Positions 56,296 to 64,000 of a stretch of DNA of 64,000 bases are shown here, in pieces. This stretch comes from Medicago truncatula (Eukaryota > Streptophyta > Magnoliopsida > Fabales > Fabaceae), in contig NC_053042.1 of NCBI RefSeq assembly GCF_003473485.1, positions 11,428,501-11,492,500 of the forward strand, written 5' to 3'. How positions within the stretch are numbered: position 1 is the first letter of the stretch; each line of letters opens with the position of its first letter. The notes beneath the pieces are model-generated. The model was not told the origin of the DNA. It did no database searches and saw nothing but the letters and a program-made list of their open reading frames with translations. Position numbers and translations under genes: made by a program.

Positions 56296-58498
56296 GCCGA
56301 GCGAGTGTGTTTATTTGGCCGATATAGAGAGAAAGTGAAACGTGAAAACAGGTTCTCTTAAAGATTTTGAATGGCACAGTGGGATCATTTGCAGCCTCTC
56401 ATGCCTCTGCAGCGAAATCTCAATTGTTGGATTAACTAATAGCCGAGAGACTAATACCTTTGACCGTTAGATTGATCCAACACCTGAGATTTGACTCGAG
56501 CGAATGGAGGGACTGGAGAGTATCCGTCTTTTGAAAAATAAATAAGTGGCTTCTATCAGAATTTGTAAATGTATATGATAAGAGAGATAAACATAAAATT
56601 CTTATGTGCCAAGGTCTGGTAAACTTTTAACAGGAGAGTATTTACTACCTTGTTTGCAAGGATTTGGCTGCTTAATTTGCAGTTAGCTATTAGGCCTTAC
56701 TGAGAAAATTGGTGGGATTTCATATTATGTTACTGATAATATGAAGCCTGATGTTGATTTATGTATATAAAAAATACAAATAAACTTCTACTATGCTTGT
56801 ACCTTGCTCTGGAATCATGAGAAGAGTTTCACATAATTTTGTTGGGTTTAGACCTTAATTATTAAGCTTCTGAGAAGCTTTATTTTGCTATGAAATTATT
56901 TAGGTGCAAGGAGGGGCTACTATCATACTCTTTATGATTGTTTCATTTTCTAAAATGCCAATTTGTTACTTGTTTAAGAGTAAAATTAAGTAATGACAAA
57001 GACTGTCAAAAAAGTGGGTTGGATGCAAATATCTCTCTAATATTTATAAGCTGATAAGCATTAGCAATGCTTTAATACTCTTTATTATGAGGTGATGTTC
57101 ACGTTGGGAGTATGTCTTAGATATAGAATGAGATTCCTATAAATTTCACCTGATAAAAAAAATACATTGAAAAGAGGGTTTTGGTAGTATTTGTTCGAGT
57201 TCGTTTGCTAATGATAAGCAAGGGGATTTAGCATTCTAGTGTCTTAATAAATTCACAAGTTTCTTAAGTTCATTCATCTTTCCATAAGGACATTGTTTAA
57301 CAAGTCAAAAGAAGTAATTTTTTGAGTTGAGTTTTTGTTACATTGAGAATAGATATATTTAACTTTTCAAAGAATAATTGTTTGAAAACCTTAAACAATA
57401 TCCTAGAACACTCGTTAATCAAGAAGACCTTTGAAGAAAAATTTCTAATACTTCATTTTTTTCAACTGTATTAAGCACTTAAAATATTGAGTTTACAAAA
57501 CTTTTTAGGATTAATTAAATTTCTGCAAGTTGCATAAGGTCATTGGTAGTCGATCACACTCATTAGGCGGTTTTACAAAACTTTTGGCATCACATGAAAG
57601 GTTAAATACATTGTAAAATGCGATAATTTATTAAATTTTTAATAGAAATGTTCAAAAATTTAAACCAAAGGGATCTGGGATGGTTGTTAGTTGACATGTT
57701 TGGATAAAATGAAGTTATGCTGTACTATCCTAGTACCTATTTTTTTGCACTATTTATGGCGTTGGTTCATCTTTTAACATAAGTTCAAGTAGGTTAATTG
57801 TTTCTATACGATGCCTATATTTCAAATCCATGGACGACATTTTTCGGATCCTGTAATTCCAACATTTGGAGAAAAATGTATTGATACTTGAAGTGGGGAA
57901 CTAAGTTACAGATTATTGATTTCTTATTTTCTTTGCACGCTTATGATATCATGAGTGTATATGATTAGTAATTTAGTATGACTTTATATGACTTTTTTTA
58001 ATATGGTTGTGTTGGGTTAGGATGTGAAGCACACGTGCTTAAAGGAAAGATAGGTTAGGGCAAGCAAGGCATCAAAAGTTAAAAATAAGTGAAAGAGTAT
58101 AATAAGAGACATTATTCTTTTTTAATATTACACTCAATACAAAATGGATGAAACATATTTTAGCATTATTTCTATCTTTCGGAGGCATAGCATAGGAGGA
58201 GCATATAATTTACCCTAAATTATATAAGAAACATTACTAGACAAAATATCCCACCTAGCCCACAAGGTTTACAACAAAAATAACAGAACCACGTGAGCAT
58301 CACGTTCTTCTACAAGGTCAAAAGAATAGCCTAGAAAACCCCCAAGCTTCATCTTGATTCCAAAACCTAATTTTCACCATCCCAACCACTATAAATAAAA
58401 CGAGCTACTATGATTTACAATTTTACAAATCATACCCGACCCCATTCAAAGTTCACATGCACTGATCAGACTCCACATAGATAGAAACAACATTAGAA
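56296..58498. other. Intergenic region between convergent genes
   Basis: 3' flanks of the ITN1-like gene (+) and the VAC14 gene (-). AT-rich; no gene, RNA or recognisable element seen. Confidence 0.5.
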
Positions 58499-61400
58499 TT
58501 ATAGTTGTAGTTGCCCTGAATTTCTCCTTGATCTTGAAGGAGGGACATTAAGATCAATAGACTGAGGTTTCGGTGGCTCTTCCTCTCGTTGTGCCTCCTG
58601 CATATAGTGAAAACAATGACATCAGAAAATAGAGTGAATCAGAAGAATGTCTAAACTCATGCACTAATAATTTAAATTTGATAAATTGTCAACTAATAAT
58701 TTATGAATTTAATTCATATGCACCAAGAGTGTAAATATTTTTTACACCGACAGTCAATCACAATCGTTGAAGCACTAAAACAATTTGAGTTTAACTATAT
58801 CTATCTTAGAAGTCCTACAATGGATGTTTGTGATTGATTGACGGTGTAAAAAGTTTTACAATGCTAATGTATGAAAATAATCACATAATCTATATGGAAC
58901 ATTTTATAATATTAAAAAATCAACAAGCAGAATGAAGAGGCTAGCAACCTTTGATAATGAAGTGGACAAACTAAGGCCAGCAACCTTTGGTAATGAAGTG
59001 GATAAACTGCGTGACGTTCTTCGTGATTTAGTGTGTACCCGATGTTGTTGCTGCATTTTCTGAAACTGTTGTAACCTTGCAGCAAAGTTAATTGCATTAT
59101 ATGAGCTCCCACCATCTTCAGTTACATCACCATCCTCTTTTGTTCCATCAGGCATCTGAGGAAGAAATTGGTAATAATCCCCAGAAGGCTCTCTATTCAG
59201 TTGCGCACGATTGAAAGAATACGACGGCACAGCCTTTAAACGAGTCTTTAGTATCTTAAAGGCTGCACTTTGCTGCATGGTGGTACAAAATTATGAGTCA
59301 ACTGTAATACATTTATCACCTCCTACCAAGAAAGGATGCTGAAACACACTCTACTCTTACAAGAGAATTAAAGAGCTAACAACAACTTTTTAATTGCAGA
59401 TACCTGAGGTAGCAACATCAGAAGACCATACAATGCTTTGAATAGCCATAAATATCTTGCAGGATCGAGAAGCTGCAAAGTTAAAGTTCTAGTGCATGAG
59501 AGAAGCCAACCACAAGTTCAAAATAAAACTATCCTTTAGCCACATAACTAATATCATAAGCACAAAAAACACCATAAGAATCATATTTTATAATTAGGGA
59601 CGAATGAAGTGTTACAAAACTTAAACATGCACATTGAATAAAAAATGGTCTGTTTTGATTAAGCACCTGCAATCTAAGATAAGCAAAGATTGGAGTTTCC
59701 AGCAAGCGAATCAATTTATCCAGTTGGACCAAAAACTTCACATTTATATCCTCCTCCTCCAGAGATTGAATCACAGCACTTGCATGTCGGTAAGTCTGTA
59801 GTGAAAAATGCAAAATTTAATTACATAAATGGGGGGGGTGTTATCCAAATAAAGCTAAAGCTAGATCCACAGGAAAAAAAATTGTTTACTGTGTGTGTGT
59901 CCAATTGCACAATGGGCTGGAGAAATAAAGACTTAAAATGGAAACAAATGAGCATAACCAAGTAATAGATGATATATACCTGAGCTACAAAGCAGAGACT
60001 TATAATTGCCATTGGAGAATGACACCAAGAGGCATACAAAGAAATATACAAGTCCTTCCCGGCAGGATTTACCAGTGATTGCTTTAAAAGATCTCGAATC
60101 TCAGACAATTCTGATGATGTAAGTAAGATCAAATTCAAAGCCTGAAAAGTTTTTTCAAAGGGAAGAAAAACATATACAGTGAATACTGTTTCACCACATA
60201 GGATTGTCTGAATTTCAGACTAACAAATAGAAATCGAACAATGAAGCAGTAAAAGGCAACAAAAATATGATATTGGCAATGGTGTCCCAGAACTGTTACC
60301 CCAACAGCAACATGAAAGTCTAAAGCAGCTATTTGTTTAGCTCAGGGAAAAGTCAAACAAACCTGAACCATAATTGATGCAAAATCCAAATCAGATTCTC
60401 CTTCTAATATTGTAGAAAGTTCCCGGTAGACTCTCTCGGCATTCAAAAGCACACAAAGGCGACGGATTATCAAAGCACCACGCCTAGATTTAATTGTATA
60501 AAGTGAAGTTTTAATGAAAGGATAAAATATTGTATAACTAGAAGAATACATATGACCGGATGAAGGAAAATAGCTTACTTCTCCAAAAGAGAATTATCTA
60601 GTCTGAAATTGTGCACAAGGAAAACGACAAGCTGCCGGAAGTGCTGAGGATCTCTTGCAATGCATGCATGAACATCAAGAACTAAAAGAACAACCTATTT
60701 GGTATTAAAAAATTCAGATGAATTAATGACAATTCATGTGAATAATTTCCAGGTTCCACAATTAAACAATAGAGCATACAAGGGAATCGTCAAAAATATC
60801 ACTTCTTCATTCAGTCAGCACAAGAGCAATGTTTAAATAACAAACCAGAGACTAATGGTAATCAAGAGTTTCAGAATTATAGAACAAAAATGAAATTTTA
60901 GAGTGAGATTGATTTGTTAGAGATAAGAAATACATAAAGGGTAAGAAGTCATTCCTAATATGGGGGCGAGCCAATGTGGCTTCAAAGAAAAATAAACATG
61001 TATAAGAACAAGTTGAAATCCTATAGCTTGTGATCAGAAATAGAAATCCCAAGCCACTCACCTGCTCCATGTTCCAAAACACCATATTCGTTATTGCAAT
61101 TATTTGTCAAGGTATTTTAGTATGTATTTACGCATTTTCTAGATATTTAGAAGTAAATTATTTGATTTAATAAAAAAAAATGGGATAAAAGAAGGTATTA
61201 GGTGAAATTACCTCATCAGATGGATCTGAAAGTGCTTTGAGTAGGGTGTCAAATATGTCATTTAGGTATGTCAAAACCTGTTTTAGACAAGTAATCAGTT
61301 GCAAGTCATAATCACCAATGGATATATGGAATGTAAAGAGAAAAAAGTGATTACTCCGAGAAGGGCTTGACAAGTACAAAATAAAGTTTTACACAAAATA

Positions 61401-63761
61401 GAGAAAGTCAGAAAGAAATTGGTAGCCAAAAATTGTATGTTTTTCAATCCTCATGACCAAACAATAAATTGAAGTGCCCATGTTTCATTGGCTCTTGGAC
61501 TGACGGTGAACCTATAATAAAAAATCTATACATAGGGCATAAAAAATAGAATGTTTCAAGAGACAGTAGCGTCAAAATGAGCATGGCATTGAGCTCTATG
61601 AGATAGACATCGAGGAGGATATTAATATAGCAGCCTTAATGTATCAAAACAGAACATGACAATAATCTAATCACCTCAATACGATGTCTGTTTAACAGGG
61701 TTGATATCCAATGCAAAGCTTCGATTCGAGTAGCCTCCCATTCACTAGAGAGTTGCCTAACCAAGCAAACCATTCCCAAAATCAGTACACAGAATAATCA
61801 GTGCAAACTATAGTTGGTTAAACAAAAGGGATTCTCGCGATCATTTTACAGTGGCCTGACTATTGCTCACCACTGTAAAAATAATTTTTTTCAGTTACAA
61901 GTTATATGAAACCCAGCCTTTTTCCCAGGTTAGAAAACTACACCTTCTTGCAATGGAGAGGATTGCTCCTACATCAAACGCTTCAGCTGGATCGGCATTG
62001 ATTGCTCGTAGCTCTTCATTGGTTTCCCGAGCAACCTTACAAATAAGCCAGAAACAAATTATTTCACATTCGTTGATGTACTTGTACTGAGTTGTACATG
62101 CCAGGCAACACTAAAATATGGGACAAAATGGAGACCTTGAGAAGTAAATTGTAAAAAGAAAGTGAGGGAAAAAACAACCCTACCACTCTAATTTTCTCTT
62201 CTTTATCGGATATGCAAGGCAAAATGGCTCCAAGAATGTCAGCATAGTATGGAACAAGCTGGTCTCCACCAAGTTTGACAAACTCATTTATCTGTTGAAA
62301 CAACAAAGCAGACATTAAAAATAATGAACAACAAAACAATAATAATTTTGACAGGATGCCAACGCTAAGCAAAACACTGATGACAGTAAAGACTTGTTTA
62401 ACAAGTCAAAAAATTGCAATGCCACTTACCCATGTGATAGCTGTTAACCTAGTAAATTCATCTGGAGAACCAGCCCTCTGTACCAGAATTTCAGCCATTC
62501 GACCATAATCTACAGACTTCAAGAGTAGCACTGCTTGAGTCAGAAAATGACAAATGAACAAAACATGTTGCTTTTGCTTCAAAATAGTACACATAAATGA
62601 TGCACAGCATAGTTAATCAACACAAAATGCACAACAAAAAAAAACACTAGTCGTCAAATAGATAAAATCCTTAACATGGGAAACCTACAAAAGTGGGTAA
62701 TTGCTGCAATTTAATCTTCCCCAGTGAGCTAACAGGGGAAAAATGACAAAAGCAGAACTGGCGCCTGAATAATTCCAAAAGAATTGCTACTCAAACAAAA
62801 TATACAAATATATTAGAAGAAATCTTACTGGTGAGTTCTTTATCTCTTGAAGAAACTCAGAAAGAGCTGAATCAGCTTGTTGACGTATTTCATGACTTGA
62901 ATCACTCAACATATTAAACAAACCTGAGGCATTTATAAATGATTAGATGGTTTATATTGATTTTGTACAAAAATGTCGGGAAAAACTCGTTCTTTGATTG
63001 ATGCACTCACCATCAAGAAAATCAGGAAGAAAACCCAGCATATCAATATCTGGAACACTATCCAATACAGTAATCCATCCTACCAAAAACTGGCGGACAT
63101 ATGGATTTAGTACATTCATGCGCTCCCTCAATAATGGTATAAATTCTTCAATACTGAATATCAAGAAATGAAAGAAGGGGGATATGAAGCAGTATAAGTT
63201 ACATTAGGAGATCCACATGTCAACAAGTCTCTTTGAAAGGCAGATAGTCATACAGAAAAGCATATAGCTTAATGGTAAGAGAGTGCACCTGAACTGATCA
63301 CTTTCGGTCACAATATCCTGTGATTAAAAGATTAGAGTGTAATCAATAGTTAATCTAAAAGGATTTGAATCATTAATTAGCTAGTCTCTATTTGGATAAC
63401 ATTTGATGTATGAACGCATGTAGGACTTTTAAAAGGCTTGTTGGAGTTCAGGAGAAACTTATTGTACCTTCACAAGTCGATCTAAGAGATGTGCAGCACT
63501 TTGTACATTAGCATCTGAATCTGCAGAAAGCTTGCATAAGGCATCAAAGATCTGGTTGAAGAATACAATAAAGTCTCCTCTCACAACCTAGCAACAAAAC
63601 ACAATTCACATTGGATGATTTTATATTATTAGATTCAAGCTTTATATAAGTGAGCATAATCAACTCCTCACCTTAGCAATGTTGTATAGTGCTTCACAAG
63701 CATAATAACGAACTCTGCTATCTTGGTCAGAGAAAGAATTTAATACAGGAGGCACAATTTG
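58499..63761 (-). CDS. VAC14: VAC14 homologue (PIKfyve/Fab1 complex scaffold), 3' part
   Basis: HEAT/ARM-repeat scaffold of the PtdIns(3)P 5-kinase complex that makes PtdIns(3,5)P2 on endosome and vacuole membranes. Seventeen exons are visible (high to low): 63761-63672, 63587-63468, 63317-63289, 63153-63011, 62923-62829, 62516-62430, 62291-62184, 62035-61944, 61756-61675, 61277-61212, 60694-60579, 60483-60363, 60141-59980, 59795-59667, 59472-59404, 59272-58949 and 58597-58499. All junctions are GT-AG and phases agree. Motifs: [108 protein letters not shown] and [20 protein letters not shown]. It ends [24 protein letters not shown]. The N-terminal exons lie beyond the window's right edge. No disruption was seen. 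Confidence 0.93.
58943..59020 (-). repeat. 36-bp tandem duplication at an exon end of VAC14
   Basis: Two similar units (CAACCTTTGRTAATGAAGTG core) end the penultimate exon. Each carries an AAAG|GTTGCT donor (exon ends 58949 or 58985). The encoded repeats are [11 protein letters not shown] and [10 protein letters not shown]. Confidence 0.8.
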
Positions 63762-63910
63762 CTATAAAAAAAAAAAGATATGTAGGTAAGAATAACGAAA
63801 ATGAAAATACAAACACACATTATATACACATAAAACATACTCTCATATAACACATGATGTCACGCACATATGGAATAATGTCAATTAAGCTTTCAAAAAA
63901 ATAAAAGATG

Positions 63911-63998
63911 ATACTAAATGACGTGGTTTTCCAAAATTAATTGTGCAATAGATAATACTAAATGACGTGGTTTTCCAAAATTAATTGTGCAACAGATA
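63911..63998. repeat. 44-bp tandem repeat in a VAC14 intron
   Basis: Two near-identical units beginning ATACTAAATGACGTGGTTTT at 63911 and 63955. The array may continue past the window edge. Confidence 0.9.
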
Positions 63999-64000
63999 AT

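Overview
The window is plant nuclear DNA from a dicot, most likely a legume of the Medicago/Trifolium type. It is AT-rich, with spliced genes, plant-only families (PORR, PGG-ankyrin, 8-cysteine proteins) and a dense population of plant mobile elements. The species call is inference from gene and repeat resemblance; no search was run.

Layout. 1-8970 is repeat-rich: a tRNA-derived SINE, a decayed L1-type LINE (about 2266-6380) and a 735-bp inverted-repeat element. 8972-14422 is a complete Mutator-like DNA transposon. It has a perfect 9-bp target duplication, about 150-bp terminal inverted repeats and a three-exon FAR1/FHY3-type transposase broken only by one extra T. Host genes follow: a TolB/DPP6-like beta-propeller protein (15546-17498, -) and a SART-1/DOT2 splicing factor with a damaged C-terminus (23533-25932, -). 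Next come a processed pseudogene of a CCHC zinc-knuckle gene (29704-30542, -), a PORR organelle RNA-binding protein (33166-34341, +) and a secreted 8-cysteine protein with a histidine-rich loop (36313-36783, +). 37549-39048 is a 1.5-kb fold-back element. A solo LTR lies at 43717-44717, a calmodulin-like protein at 45760-46356 (-), and a LINE fragment nested in a MITE at 47080-48734. The right end carries an ITN1-like ankyrin/PGG membrane protein (53309-56295, +, three exons) and the 3' part of a VAC14 gene (58499-63761, -, at least 17 exons, running off the right edge).

The host genes look like unrelated single-copy housekeeping or signalling genes, not a cluster with one function. The unusual content is in the mobile elements. 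Five separate insertions have exact 9-10 bp target duplications typical of Mutator superfamily elements (8972-14422, 26484-26666, 30625-31325, 37549-39048, 49955-50196). Two of these, otherwise unrelated, share the 12-bp palindrome TGCCACGTGGCA (G-box core) inside their terminal repeats. Target duplications, splice sites and reading frames were read by eye from the sequence. Family names rest on remembered family features.
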